A stretch of DNA of 64,000 bases from DATMNI01 sp963817515 (GCA_963817515.1 CAWFPJ010000006.1:155081-219080), one strand, 5' to 3'; shown: positions 37,288-46,703, counted from the first letter of the stretch. Translations and numbers: made by a program. The notes: generated by a model from the sequence alone, not told the origin.

Positions 37288-38790
37288 ATGCGATCCAAGA
37301 AAATCGTCTTCTTCTTTCCGGCATTCAGCAGTCAGGAGGCTACGGCTCCACTGGGAATCCTTGCGATTTCGACGCCGCTTCTACGAGCGGGGTATGAAGT
37401 TCGAATTGTGGATTCCACCATCGCGCCAAACTTCCACGCGCGGGTTCTCGAAGAGTTGAAAGACGCTCTATGCCTTGCCGTTTCGCTGGTGACCGGGCCC
37501 ATGATTCGCGAGACGGTCCAGGTTGCCAGAGCGGCCAAAGAGCGGTACCCGGACAAGCCCGTAATCCTCGGCGGCTGGCACCCTTCGCTGCTCCCCCACC
37601 AGACTCTGGCAGCGCCATACGTCGATGCCGTTGTGAAAGGCCAGGGCGAAGAGGCGTTCCTCGAACTTGTGCAGCACATTGAGGCGGGTGAATCCTTCCG
37701 AGGCATTGCCGGTGTGGGTTACAAGGAAGAGGGCCGGCTGGTGTTCAATCCCTCTCGTGCGCTGAAACCGATTCGCGAGATGCCGCCCAAAGCCTATCAA
37801 CTGGCGGATTTCGACGCTTACCAGCGGGTATGCGGCCGGCGATGGGCCATGTACACATCGAGCCTGGCGTGCCCATTCAATTGCGCGTACTGCACGAATG
37901 ACGGCGTGTATGGACGGCAATGGAACGCGCTGGAGCCGGAGCAGGTGGTCGCGGAAACGACAGATCTGGTTACCCGCTACGGTTTGTCGTTGCTTTGGAT
38001 CGTGGACGATAACTTTCTCGTGGATCGTGACCGGGCGGTCGCGATTGCGGAAGGCCTGGTCCGCAGCGGAGTCCAGTTCGATTGGAGCATCCAGGCGTCG
38101 ACGAATCTAGTCGTGCGGCTGACGGTTGAGGAGCTCAAACTGCTCCGGCGAGCGGGACTGTCCCAAGTTTCGCAAGGCGCCGATTCCGGCTCGCCCAAGG
38201 TGCTGCATCTCATGAACAAGGATTTCCAAAAGGTGGAGACCATTTACGAGGCCGCCGACAAACTCAGCCAGGCAGGGATCCGGCCCTCGTTCAACATGAT
38301 CTTCGGGTTTCCAGGGGAAGGTGAAGCCGAGCGCCGCGAATCCATCAGGCTCATCATGAACATCTGCCGGGAGTACCCGGGAGCCGAGTTCTGGACTAAT
38401 ATCTTCACGCCCTATCCGGGCGCGCCCGTGATGCAGCGCGCGTTCGAATTGGGAATCCAGGTCCCCGAGACCCTGGAAGGTTGGACGGATTTCTTTCCGC
38501 GCTACACCACCCTGCCCTGGTTGAGCGGAAAGAACCATCGGCGCGTACAGCTCATGCGCGACTACCTGCGAATCGCTTTCAATCGCGTTCCCATTGGCCG
38601 CTACCAGAAGCGTACGCTGAACCGGTTCATGCACGAATTGATCAGCAATCCCGCGCGTTGGCGCCTGGACCACGACTTCTACGCAGCGCCCCTCGAGCTC
38701 TGGCTGAAGGATGCCGCCAACCGCTGGTTTCCGCCGGTCAAATCAAAGGTAGATGCGCACCAGCTTTCCGAAGAGGCCGTGACATGTTGA
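37288..38790 (+). CDS. B12-binding-type radical SAM enzyme 1
   Basis: 500 residues. The N-terminal Rossmann-like cobalamin-binding-type domain (about 5-135; APLGILAISTPLLRAGYEVR, VILGGWHPSLLPHQTL, VVKGQGEEAFLEL) lacks the DxHxxG motif, as many radical SAM relatives do. The radical SAM barrel follows with cluster ligands C195, C199 and C202 (ACPFNCAYC), LLWIVDDNFLVDRDRA, GADSGSPKVLHLMNKD and NMIFGFPGEGEAER. The C-terminal 110 residues carry LPWLSGKNHRR and a motif DHDFYAAPLELWLKDA shared with enzymes 2 and 5. Such enzymes generate a 5'-deoxyadenosyl radical and often methylate unactivated carbons or rearrange rings. The substrate is unknown. Its stop overlaps the next start by 7 bases. Confidence 0.9.
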   Translation: MRSKKIVFFFPAFSSQEATAPLGILAISTPLLRAGYEVRIVDSTIAPNFHARVLEELKDALCLAVSLVTGPMIRETVQVARAAKERYPDKPVILGGWHPSLLPHQTLAAPYVDAVVKGQGEEAFLELVQHIEAGESFRGIAGVGYKEEGRLVFNPSRALKPIREMPPKAYQLADFDAYQRVCGRRWAMYTSSLACPFNCAYCTNDGVYGRQWNALEPEQVVAETTDLVTRYGLSLLWIVDDNFLVDRDRAVAIAEGLVRSGVQFDWSIQASTNLVVRLTVEELKLLRRAGLSQVSQGADSGSPKVLHLMNKDFQKVETIYEAADKLSQAGIRPSFNMIFGFPGEGEAERRESIRLIMNICREYPGAEFWTNIFTPYPGAPVMQRAFELGIQVPETLEGWTDFFPRYTTLPWLSGKNHRRVQLMRDYLRIAFNRVPIGRYQKRTLNRFMHELISNPARWRLDHDFYAAPLELWLKDAANRWFPPVKSKVDAHQLSEEAVTC

Positions 38791-40298
38791 CCCGCGTGCG
38801 CGATCGCAAGGTGCTGCTGTTCTTACCTCCTTACGAGGGAAGCGTTTTTGGGCCGCCGCTCGGTCTGCTGAGCCTCGCGTCATCTCTGCGAGAGTCGGGC
38901 TTCGAGCCGCGAATCATCGATGGCGCAATGACACCTGACTACCTTCATGCGATCGAACGGGAGGCGGAAGGATGTCTTGCATTCGGCGTGTCGCTGCTCA
39001 CCGGACCGATGATTCACGACGCCATTGCCGCCGCGAAGCTGGTGCGGAGGCTGCGACCTGACCTGCCGATCATTTTTGGCGGCTGGCATCCCAGCCTGGC
39101 GCCGGCTCAGACACTGCGGGAGAGCTTCGTCGATATCGTGGTGCTGCACCAGGGAGAGAAGACACTGGTCGAAGTGCTACAACGCCTTCAGACCGGCGCC
39201 GGTCTCGAGATGGTGGCCGGCTGCTGGTTCAAGAAGAACGGCCGGATCTGCTCCAATCCCGATCGTCCACCGTCGGCGCTTTCATCGCTGCCGCTGCCGG
39301 CGTACGACATGGCGGATTTCGAAGCCTACGCCCGGCTCGGCGGCTCTCGCAAGCTACCTTATGCGACCAGCATCGGTTGTCCCTATGCATGCAACTACTG
39401 CACGGACATGGTCTTTTACAACCGCCGCTTCAATCCGCTGGAGGCGAACCGGATCGTGGAGGAAGTAACCGGCCTGGTCGAACGGCATCGGCTCGATGAG
39501 GTCGCGCTGGTGGATTCGAATTTCCTGGTGGATGTGCGGCGCGCGGTGGCTATCGCGCGCGGATTCCTGGAGAGCGGGAAGCGGTTCCGGTGGACTTTCC
39601 AGGCCTCCACCGATCTTCTTTGCCGCATCAGCGATGACGACGTACGCGTACTGGCGGAGAGCGGCGTCAGCCACATCGGCTTCGGAACGGAATCCGCATC
39701 GCCCGAAGTTCTGCGCCGCATGAACAAGGCGCATCAGGAGATACCGGACATGTTTGAGGCTGCGCGCAAGTGCCGGCAGGCGGGCATTCGCGCCACGTTC
39801 AACCTGATCTTCGGATATCCCGGCGAGCTAGAAGAGCATCGAAACCAGACGCTGGGCGTGATGGGCGAAATTGCGGAGCGGTTTGACAACATCACCTTTT
39901 CCCCGAACCTCTTCACCCCATACCCTGGTATTCCTATTTGGCCCGAGCTTCGCGACCTTGGATTAAAGGAGCCGGGCTCACTTGCGGAGTGGGCCGATGT
40001 TGGCCTGGGACGTGCTGAGTTGCCATGGCTCGCGGCGGACGCCGACCGGACGTTGCAGCGGAGCATGCGGTATTTCCTGCTGGATCACCACGTAAATAAG
40101 GTCAGGAGACGGTCGCACTCGCGGGTGCAGCGCTGGACACTGAGCCTTCTGCGGAGGCCGCTGCACTGGCGGCTGCGACACCACTTCTTTCATTGGCCGG
40201 TCGAGCTTTGGATTTCAATGGCGCGCGAGTGGCTGGTGGTGCGGCGTTCGTTGCTGACCGGTATCGCGCTGAGCCGCAGTCTCACGGAGGTGCGCTGA
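38784..40298 (+). CDS. B12-binding-type radical SAM enzyme 2
   Basis: 504 residues from ATG 38784 (AAGAGG upstream), inside the end of enzyme 1. A much longer frame runs back through that gene and is not used. The layout is the same as enzyme 1: cobalamin-type domain (GPPLGLLSLASSLRESGFEP, IIFGGWHPSLAPAQTL), cluster ligands C199, C203 and C206 (GCPYACNYC), VALVDSNFLVDVRRAVAIAR, GFGTESASPEVLRRMNK and NLIFGYPGELEEHRN. The tail has LPWLAADADR and RHHFFHWPVELWISMA. It is clearly a paralogue of enzyme 1, probably from a local duplication, and so may act on the same scaffold at another position. Its TGA overlaps the next ATG by one base. Confidence 0.9.
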   Translation: MLTRVRDRKVLLFLPPYEGSVFGPPLGLLSLASSLRESGFEPRIIDGAMTPDYLHAIEREAEGCLAFGVSLLTGPMIHDAIAAAKLVRRLRPDLPIIFGGWHPSLAPAQTLRESFVDIVVLHQGEKTLVEVLQRLQTGAGLEMVAGCWFKKNGRICSNPDRPPSALSSLPLPAYDMADFEAYARLGGSRKLPYATSIGCPYACNYCTDMVFYNRRFNPLEANRIVEEVTGLVERHRLDEVALVDSNFLVDVRRAVAIARGFLESGKRFRWTFQASTDLLCRISDDDVRVLAESGVSHIGFGTESASPEVLRRMNKAHQEIPDMFEAARKCRQAGIRATFNLIFGYPGELEEHRNQTLGVMGEIAERFDNITFSPNLFTPYPGIPIWPELRDLGLKEPGSLAEWADVGLGRAELPWLAADADRTLQRSMRYFLLDHHVNKVRRRSHSRVQRWTLSLLRRPLHWRLRHHFFHWPVELWISMAREWLVVRRSLLTGIALSRSLTEVR

Positions 40299-41683
40299 TG
40301 GTGGACGTACTGCTGGCGCATAGCAATCATTTGTTTCACGACCACAAGCAGGTGGAGAAGATGCAACCCTATCCTCCGTTGCAGACCCTTCTTGCTGCGG
40401 CCGTCCTGCGGGAAGCCGGCATCCGGGTCGCCCTCTGTGATGTCACGTTCCATTCGCCGCAGGAGGCATTAGAACGGGCCCTCGATCAGTATTCTCCCCG
40501 TCTGCTTGTGGTCTGCGAGGATGACTTCAACTTCCTGTCTAAGATGTGCCTTAGCCGGAATCGCACACTCTCGTTTGCGATGGCCAAAGCCGCGCAGCGG
40601 CGCGGGATTCCCTCAGCGGCGCACGGATCCGATGCCTCGGACCACGCGGCCGTCTATCTGCGCGAAGGATTTGACTATGTCCTGATTGGCGAGGTCGAGT
40701 CGACACTGCTGGAACTTGTTGGGGGGAACGCGCCGGGAGAAATCGCCGGACTGGCATTCCGCGATCCGGACGGCGCGCCACAGTATACAAAGCCCCGAAT
40801 GCTGCGGACGGACCTGGACTCCCTTCCGTCTCCGGCGTGGGATCTGGTGGATATGAATCAGTACCGCGATGCGTGGCGCGCGGCTCATGGATACTTTTCT
40901 TTGAACATGGTGTCGAGCCGCGGATGCCCGTACCGCTGTAACTGGTGTTCCAAGCCGATTTGGGGCGACGCCTACCACGTGCGCTCAGCTCGATTGATAG
41001 CGGAGGAGATGCTGCACGTCAAGCAGCGGTATCGTCCCGATCGCCTCTGGTTTGCCGACGACATCTTCGCGCTCTCCAGCCAGTGGACTACCGAGTTCGC
41101 CGAAGCGGTCGCGTCGCTCGGGGCCGCCATTCCTTTCAAGATGCAGTCGCGCTGCGATCTGATGACCCGTGATACCGTGCAGGCTCTGGCACAGGCCGGC
41201 TGCGCCGAGGTTTGGATGGGCGCGGAGTCAGGTTCGCAAGAGATTCTCGATGCCATGGATAAAGGGCTTCGCGTCGAAGATGCCTACCGGGCGCGAGAGA
41301 ACCTGCGCCGCCATGGAATTCGGGCGTGTTTCTTCTTGCAATTCGGATACCCTGGCGAGGCATGGCGGGAAATCGAAGCCACGATCCGCATGGTCCGCGA
41401 AATCGCACCGGATGATATTGGCGTATCGGTCTCCTACCCCTTGCCGGGAACGAAGTTCCATCAAGTGGTTTCCGCCCAACTGGGCGTCAAAGCGAACTGG
41501 ACCGACAGCGGAGACTTGGCCATGTTGTTCCAGGGCGCCTATTCCGGCGAGTTCTACCGGGCACTCGCCAACGCGCTGCATTTGGAAGTGCGCCAGCCGG
41601 CTAAGACCGAGGCGATCCGCGGGGCATGGGACCGCGTGTACACACTCGAAGGCGCAGACCTGCGGTCGAGGATTGCCTCATGA
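40298..41683 (+). CDS. B12-binding-type radical SAM enzyme 3
   Basis: 461 residues; ATG 40298 follows GGAGG and overlaps the previous stop (TGATG). The N-terminal cobalamin-type domain is divergent (YPPLQTLLAAAVLREAGIRV, VLIGEVESTLLEL). Cluster ligands are C210, C214 and C217 (GCPYRCNWC), followed by RPDRLWFADDIFALSSQW, MGAESGSQEILDAMDKG, FFLQFGYPGEAWREIEATI and SVSYPLPGTKFHQVV. It ends with a short helix and lacks the long WPxEL tail of enzymes 1, 2 and 5; its closest relative in the window is enzyme 4. The LWFADD...GAESGS wording is common in B12 radical SAM proteins of lipid and natural-product pathways. Substrate unknown. Confidence 0.9.
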   Translation: MVDVLLAHSNHLFHDHKQVEKMQPYPPLQTLLAAAVLREAGIRVALCDVTFHSPQEALERALDQYSPRLLVVCEDDFNFLSKMCLSRNRTLSFAMAKAAQRRGIPSAAHGSDASDHAAVYLREGFDYVLIGEVESTLLELVGGNAPGEIAGLAFRDPDGAPQYTKPRMLRTDLDSLPSPAWDLVDMNQYRDAWRAAHGYFSLNMVSSRGCPYRCNWCSKPIWGDAYHVRSARLIAEEMLHVKQRYRPDRLWFADDIFALSSQWTTEFAEAVASLGAAIPFKMQSRCDLMTRDTVQALAQAGCAEVWMGAESGSQEILDAMDKGLRVEDAYRARENLRRHGIRACFFLQFGYPGEAWREIEATIRMVREIAPDDIGVSVSYPLPGTKFHQVVSAQLGVKANWTDSGDLAMLFQGAYSGEFYRALANALHLEVRQPAKTEAIRGAWDRVYTLEGADLRSRIAS

Positions 41684-43026
41684 GGCTGCTGCTCACGCAC
41701 GGTTACTTCCTCGACGAGGATCCCAAGGAGCGGGAGATCATGAAGCCATACGCTCCGCTGGGCATTCTCTACCTTTCGTCACACCTGCGCCGCCAGGGAA
41801 TCGAGCCGGAAATCTACGATTCCACGTTCGGCTCCAAAACGGAACTGTTCCGGGCGTTGGAGGATGGTCGTCCCGGCGTTCTCGGTATATACGGAACGCT
41901 ACTGACGCGGCGCAATGTATTGGAAATCCTGAAGCGGGCTCGTATGATCGGCTGGCGCGTGATCCTCGGCGGTCCGGAATCCTCCAACTACGCGCAAGAG
42001 TATCTGGCGGCCGGAGCCGATTTGATCGTGGCGGGCGAAGGGGAACTCGCCCTTGAGGCTCTCGCACGGACAGAAATGAACCCGGCATGCTGGCCGGCGA
42101 TACCTGGAATCATTTACGCGCATCCAGATGGCACGGTGTGTCGCACGCCGCCTGCTCCCCTGATCCCCGATCTTGACGCCCAGCCCTGGCCGGACCGGGA
42201 GCGGATCGATATCGAGCGATATCTCGGGGTGTGGCGAGCGCATCACGGAACGGGGTCCGTGTCTCTGATCACGGCGCGCGGGTGTCCCTACCATTGCAAC
42301 TGGTGCAGCCACTCCGTCTATGGAAAAACGCACCGCCGCCGCTCGCCAAAGAACGTGGTGGAGGAGGTGGAGTGGATTCTAGGGCGCTACCATCCCGATA
42401 TGTTGTGGCTGGCGGATGATGTTTTCACCATCCATCACGGCTGGCTATTCGAATATGCCGCGGAGATGCAGCGGCGGCGGATCCAGGTCCCTTTCGAGTG
42501 CATCACACGCGCCGACCGCGTCAACGAAAAGGTGGCGGAGACTCTGGCAGCACTGGGATGCTTCCGGATATGGATCGGTTCCGAAAGCGGCTCCCAGCGC
42601 ATTCTGGATGCCATGGAACGGGGGGTCACGGTAGAGCAGGTTCGGCGCGCGGTGGCTCTGTGCAAGCGCAACGGCATTCAAACCGGAATGTTTCTGATGT
42701 GGGGCTACGACGGCGAGGAGCTGGAAGATATCGAGGCCACCGTCGAACATGTCCGCCAGTGCAGGCCCGACACGTTCTTCACTACCGTGAGCTACCCGAT
42801 CCGCGGCACTCCTTACTACGAGCGCGTGGCTTCGAAGCTGGTGAGCATCGGCGGATGGGAGGACCGCACGGATCGGGATTTCGCCATTCGTGGCCGGCAC
42901 TCGCGTCAGTTCTATCGCCACGCCGACACTCTGCTGAAGAGTACGCTCGCCGAACAGCCTGATGCCGCCGGGATCGAGGCCGCGCGCGAAGCTCTGCGCG
43001 GCAGCCGCTACGAGGTGGAAGTATGA
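41680..43026 (+). CDS. B12-binding-type radical SAM enzyme 4
   Basis: 448 residues, overlapping the previous gene by ATGA at 41680. The cobalamin-type domain has APLGILYLSSHLRRQGIEPE, YGTLLTRRNVLEIL, VILGGPESSNYAQEYL and IVAGEGELALEAL. Cluster ligands are C202, C206 and C209 (GCPYHCNWC), then DMLWLADDVFTIHHGWL, IGSESGSQRILDAMERG, GMFLMWGYDGEELEDIEAT and SYPIRGTPYYERV. It is paralogous to enzyme 3, with the same short C-terminus and the same NWCS...YG spacing after the cluster. It overlaps the following methyltransferase gene by four bases. Confidence 0.9.
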   Translation: MRLLLTHGYFLDEDPKEREIMKPYAPLGILYLSSHLRRQGIEPEIYDSTFGSKTELFRALEDGRPGVLGIYGTLLTRRNVLEILKRARMIGWRVILGGPESSNYAQEYLAAGADLIVAGEGELALEALARTEMNPACWPAIPGIIYAHPDGTVCRTPPAPLIPDLDAQPWPDRERIDIERYLGVWRAHHGTGSVSLITARGCPYHCNWCSHSVYGKTHRRRSPKNVVEEVEWILGRYHPDMLWLADDVFTIHHGWLFEYAAEMQRRRIQVPFECITRADRVNEKVAETLAALGCFRIWIGSESGSQRILDAMERGVTVEQVRRAVALCKRNGIQTGMFLMWGYDGEELEDIEATVEHVRQCRPDTFFTTVSYPIRGTPYYERVASKLVSIGGWEDRTDRDFAIRGRHSRQFYRHADTLLKSTLAEQPDAAGIEAAREALRGSRYEVEV

Positions 43027-43760
43027 CCGCCGTGTTCGATCAACTGTCGGAACAGTACGACGCTTTGTGGTCGAATACCGCCATTGGCCGGAATCAGAGA
43101 GCGGCCGTCTGGCGATGGGTAGATCCGCTGTTCCAGCCGGGCGACCGAATCCTCGATATGGGTTGTGGGACTGGCAAGGACGCCGAGCACTTCATCGCGA
43201 GCGGCATCGAGGTCTATGGCATTGACGCCTCGGCCGGGATGGTGCGGGCTGCGCGTGCCCGAGGAGTAACCGCGCGGACGCTGGGAATCGAAGCGATGGA
43301 GGAGCTGCGCGATGCTTTCGATGGCGCCTTTTCGAATTTCGGGGCGCTGAATTGCATCGCAGACCTGGAGCCGGTTGCGCGTGCGCTGGCACGTCTGATT
43401 CGGCCGCACGGGTACGTTGCGATCTGTCTCGCGGGCCGCTGCTGCGCGTGGGAGGCCCTCTACTATCTGCGGCATCTCCGTCTCGGAAAGGCATTTCGAC
43501 GCTGGAGCCCCGGCGGTTCCCGGGCGTCGATCGGGGTCCACGTATATTACCCCACGGTACACGATCTGGCAGGGCTGTTCCGGCGCGATTTCCGGTTGAT
43601 CCGGTGGTGTGGAATCGGGCTGTGTACTCCGCCTTCGTACGTAGGCGGTCTCTCAGGGCGGGCGCTGGATTGGTTTGCGGCCGCGGATCATCGACTGGCG
43701 CATCTTCCTGGTCTGCGAATGTTCGCGGATCATCGGCTGTTGATCTTTGAACGCATATGA
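43023..43760 (+). CDS. Class I SAM-dependent methyltransferase 1
   Basis: 245 residues starting at an ATGA overlap. SAM-binding motif I is RILDMGCGTGKDAEHF (about 42-57), the acidic motif II is VYGIDASAGM, motif III/IV is FDGAFSNFGALNCI, and the post-motif helix is ALARLIRPHGYVAICLAG. A later segment (FRRWSPGGSRASIGVHVYYP, RWCGIGLCTPPSY) is probably a substrate lid. It is a general UbiE/Methyltransf_25-type fold, so O-, N- or C-methylation cannot be distinguished. It is embedded between radical SAM genes, which argues for a dedicated tailoring step in the same pathway. Confidence 0.88.
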   Translation: MTAVFDQLSEQYDALWSNTAIGRNQRAAVWRWVDPLFQPGDRILDMGCGTGKDAEHFIASGIEVYGIDASAGMVRAARARGVTARTLGIEAMEELRDAFDGAFSNFGALNCIADLEPVARALARLIRPHGYVAICLAGRCCAWEALYYLRHLRLGKAFRRWSPGGSRASIGVHVYYPTVHDLAGLFRRDFRLIRWCGIGLCTPPSYVGGLSGRALDWFAAADHRLAHLPGLRMFADHRLLIFERI

Positions 43761-44557
43761 CTACGCAAGCAACCGCGCGGCAGCGCTTCCTCGACGAATA
43801 CCGGCAGATCCGGCACGCGGAAGGGCGCGGCTCGGAGGATCCGGGCTATTACCAAGCGCTTCCGTTCCAGGATCTCTCCGGGCGGAGCTCTGCCATGTGG
43901 GAAATGCGCGCGAAAACCTTCCGTTATTTTGAGTGCCGGATTCTTGCTCCCCTGGAACGGGCTGCCGGCAGACCTCTCGATATTTTGGACCTCGGCGCGG
44001 GCAACTGCTGGATGTCGTACCGGCTTGCGCTGCGGCGCCAGAATCCATACGCAGTGGATATTTTCCTGGACGAACGGGACGGGCTGGCGGCTGCACGCCA
44101 CTACGGGATTCCGCTAATGGCGATTGGGGCGGAGTTCGATTGTCTTCCGTTCCGGTCTTCGAGTTTTGATCTGGTGGTTTTCAATTCGTCCGTACATTAT
44201 TCGACCCGCTACGAAATCACGCTCACCGAAGCGCAGCGCTGCCTGCGTCCGCGCGGCCGGCTCGTAATCCTCGATTCCCCGGTGTATCGCAAGCGGGAAC
44301 ACGGCGAGCGAATGGTGGCCGAGCGGCATGCCGATTTCCAGAAGCGCTACGGATTCCGCTCGGATGCGATCCCCTGCATCGAATTCCTCCACAAGCCGGG
44401 ACTGCAGGAACTGTCGCGTTCTCTCGACCTGCATTGGACCGTCTACCGGCCCTGGTATGGCTTGCGCTGGCACATGCGTCCCTGGAAGGCATGGCTGCAG
44501 CAAAGGCGGCCGCCATCGCGATTCTGGATTCTGGTAGGGGAGTTCGGCAAACCATGA
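43757..44557 (+). CDS. Class I SAM-dependent methyltransferase 2
   Basis: 266 residues starting at an ATGA overlap. An extended N-terminal region (about 1-70; DPGYYQALPFQDLSGRSSAM) precedes motif I (DILDLGAGNCWMSYRLAL), acidic motif (PYAVDIFLDERDG), FDLVVFNSSVHYS and AQRCLRPRGRLVILDSPVY. The glycine pattern is GAGNCW rather than GCGTG, so binding geometry may be atypical, but the fold is clear. The C-terminal part is Arg/Trp-rich (WTVYRPWYGLRWHMRPWKAW), possibly for membrane or polyanionic substrate contact. It overlaps radical SAM gene 5 by four bases. Confidence 0.87.
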   Translation: MTTQATARQRFLDEYRQIRHAEGRGSEDPGYYQALPFQDLSGRSSAMWEMRAKTFRYFECRILAPLERAAGRPLDILDLGAGNCWMSYRLALRRQNPYAVDIFLDERDGLAAARHYGIPLMAIGAEFDCLPFRSSSFDLVVFNSSVHYSTRYEITLTEAQRCLRPRGRLVILDSPVYRKREHGERMVAERHADFQKRYGFRSDAIPCIEFLHKPGLQELSRSLDLHWTVYRPWYGLRWHMRPWKAWLQQRRPPSRFWILVGEFGKP

Positions 44558-46035
44558 TTATTCTGCTCCATCCCAGGTCCACCAAACCGAAGAACCGCCG
44601 GTTTCCGCTGGCGGTACTCTCCCTGGCGGCGGTCCTGGAAGGCAAAGAGGAATACGCGATCGTGGATGGCAACGCGGATCCCCAGGCGGGCGCCACATTG
44701 GACCGCATCATGCGCGAACGACCTGCCCGCCTGCTCGCGGTCTCTGTGATGCCCGGGCCGCAGATGACGGCTGCGATCCCGCTGTGCCGCGAGTTTCGCG
44801 CGCGGCACCCGAAGGTGCCGATCGTTTGGGGAGGCTATTTCCCGTCGCTATACCCGGACGCTGCACTGAACGCCCGCTACGTGGATTACGTGGTACGCGG
44901 ACAGGGCGAGGAGACCTTTCTGGAACTCCTCGGTGCTTTGAGCGATGCCGCTTTGACAGATGCCGCAAAGCTGCGCGAAATCCCCGGCCTCTCGTTCAAG
45001 GACGGGTTTGGGCTTCATGTGCACAATCCGGACCGGCTGCTGCGGTCGCCGAACGACTTTCCACGGTTGCCATACCATCGCTTGTCTGAGCCGGAGAAGT
45101 ATATCGCAGAGACTTTCCTGGGACGTCGGACCGCCGTGCACCAGGCGAGCATCGGCTGCCCGTACCGCTGCAATTTCTGCGGCGTCGTTCCCATCTATCA
45201 GGGACGGCAGAAAACGGAGATGCCCGAGCGCACTACCGCCGTTCTCGCCGGGCTGAAGGAGCAGTTCGGCATCGATGCGGTTCAATTCTACGACAACAAC
45301 TTCTTCCTGAACGAGAGCCACACGGCGGACCTGGCCGAGCGGCTGATTCCGCTTGGTCTGCGATGGTGGTCGGAGGGCCGCGTCGACGCGGTGCTTCGCT
45401 ATTCCGATGCAACCCTTGACCTGCTGCGGCGAGCCGGCTCCGCCATGATCTTCTTCGGCGCGGAATCCGGTTCCGATTGGGTGCTCGGCCAGATGAACAA
45501 GGGCATCACGACGGAACAGACCTTGGAACTTGCCGCCAGAATCCGCCCGTTCGGCATCGTACCGGAGTTCTCCTTCGTCGTGGGAAATCCGCAGTCGCCG
45601 GGGCGCGATACGCAGGACACTATCCGGTTCATCCGGCGGATCAAGAAGATCAACCCCAGTGCGGAAATCATCGTACAGCACTATATCCCAACGCCCCATC
45701 CGGACGGGATGTACGGCGAAATCGATCGCGAGATCCAATTCCCGAGCAGCCCCGAAGAGTGGGCCACGGAGCGCTGGTACAACTTTACGGTCCGCCAGGA
45801 TCCTCACCTCGCGTGGCTGCCCAGGGCCATCAAGCGGCGGATCGATAACTTCGAACTGGTAGTCAACTCACGGTGGCCGACCGTCCAGGATGTTCACCTG
45901 CCGCGGTGGGGGCGGACCCTGTTGAAGGCCCTGAGCACTTGGCGATACGCGCTGGGCTTCTACGATTGGCCGATTGAGCTGCAATGGGCGCAGCGCCTCG
46001 TCGCCCTGCGGCGGCCGCGATTGGAGAGCCTGTGA
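44554..46035 (+). CDS. B12-binding-type radical SAM enzyme 5
   Basis: 493 residues from the ATGA overlap at 44554; a longer upstream frame lies inside methyltransferase 2. The cobalamin-type domain has RRFPLAVLSLAAVLEGKEEY, SVMPGPQMTAAIPLCREFRA, IVWGGYFPSLYPDAAL and VVRGQGEETFLEL. Cluster ligands are C202, C206 and C209 (GCPYRCNFC), then VQFYDNNFFLNESHTADLAE, FFGAESGSDWVLGQMNKG and SFVVGNPQSPGRD. The C-terminus has LAWLPRAIKRR and WRYALGFYDWPIELQWAQ, the tail also found in enzymes 1 and 2. It is therefore of the first subtype although separated from them by four genes. Its TGA overlaps the next ATG by one base. Confidence 0.9.
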   Translation: MIILLHPRSTKPKNRRFPLAVLSLAAVLEGKEEYAIVDGNADPQAGATLDRIMRERPARLLAVSVMPGPQMTAAIPLCREFRARHPKVPIVWGGYFPSLYPDAALNARYVDYVVRGQGEETFLELLGALSDAALTDAAKLREIPGLSFKDGFGLHVHNPDRLLRSPNDFPRLPYHRLSEPEKYIAETFLGRRTAVHQASIGCPYRCNFCGVVPIYQGRQKTEMPERTTAVLAGLKEQFGIDAVQFYDNNFFLNESHTADLAERLIPLGLRWWSEGRVDAVLRYSDATLDLLRRAGSAMIFFGAESGSDWVLGQMNKGITTEQTLELAARIRPFGIVPEFSFVVGNPQSPGRDTQDTIRFIRRIKKINPSAEIIVQHYIPTPHPDGMYGEIDREIQFPSSPEEWATERWYNFTVRQDPHLAWLPRAIKRRIDNFELVVNSRWPTVQDVHLPRWGRTLLKALSTWRYALGFYDWPIELQWAQRLVALRRPRLESL

Positions 46036-46703
46036 TGCTGGTCCCGGCGCTCGAAGGACACCGGATGTGGGCGGCTTCCTACCAGACAGCTCCCAACCCG
46101 CTGCTGGCGCTGGAAGCTCGTTTGCTGCCGGAAATCATTGGGCCGGTCTCATTCCGTCGCGTAGTGGATGTGGCCTGCGGAACCGGACGCTGGGCCGCTC
46201 GTTTAGCCGAGTGGGGTGCGGACGTAGTGGGGGTTGATTTCTGCGCGGAGATGCTGGACCATGCTCCCGTGAAGCTGCGTACGCGGCTGATGCTGGGCGA
46301 CGCGGCCTGCCTGCCGATCCAGCCCGGGACCGCGGACCTGGCGATCTGTTCGTTCGCGGCCGCCTATTTTCCGGACCTGAACCGTGCGGTATCGGAGATG
46401 GCTCGCATCACGAAGGCGGGTGGTCGCGTCATCATCACCGATCTTCATCCCGCGGGTGTTGAAGCGGGGTGGACTCGGTCGTTCCGGGTCGATCGCGTGG
46501 TCTACGAACTCCTGCACTTCGGTTATTCGCTCGAACAGATGGATCGTGCGGCGCGGCAGGCGGGGCTTGAGCTCGAGTCCGAGTTGCACGCGTGTTTCGG
46601 CGAGCCCGAGAAAGCCATTTTCCAGGCCGCGGGCAAAGCCGGGAATTGGAACACGATCTCTGAAGTGCCGGCGCTGTGGATCGCGAACTGGCGAGCGGCA
46701 TGA
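46035..46703 (+). CDS. Class I SAM-dependent methyltransferase 3
   Basis: 222 residues, TGATG start at 46035. Motif I VVDVACGTGRWAARLAEWGA, acidic motif VVGVDFCAEML, LMLGDAACLPIQPGTADLAI and MARITKAGGRVIITDLHP are all canonical for the Methyltransf_11/25 group. The C-terminal helical segment (YELLHFGYSLEQMDRAARQA) is the usual small substrate cap. It is the shortest of the three operon methyltransferases and lacks any extra domain. Its substrate is presumed to be an intermediate of the same pathway. Confidence 0.87.
   Translation: MLVPALEGHRMWAASYQTAPNPLLALEARLLPEIIGPVSFRRVVDVACGTGRWAARLAEWGADVVGVDFCAEMLDHAPVKLRTRLMLGDAACLPIQPGTADLAICSFAAAYFPDLNRAVSEMARITKAGGRVIITDLHPAGVEAGWTRSFRVDRVVYELLHFGYSLEQMDRAARQAGLELESELHACFGEPEKAIFQAAGKAGNWNTISEVPALWIANWRAA

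Noticed and set aside
38481..38783. Long N-terminal extension of radical SAM enzyme 2
   Set aside because: It reads through the C-terminal coding part of enzyme 1 in another frame. ATG 38784 starts the cobalamin-type domain at the usual distance.
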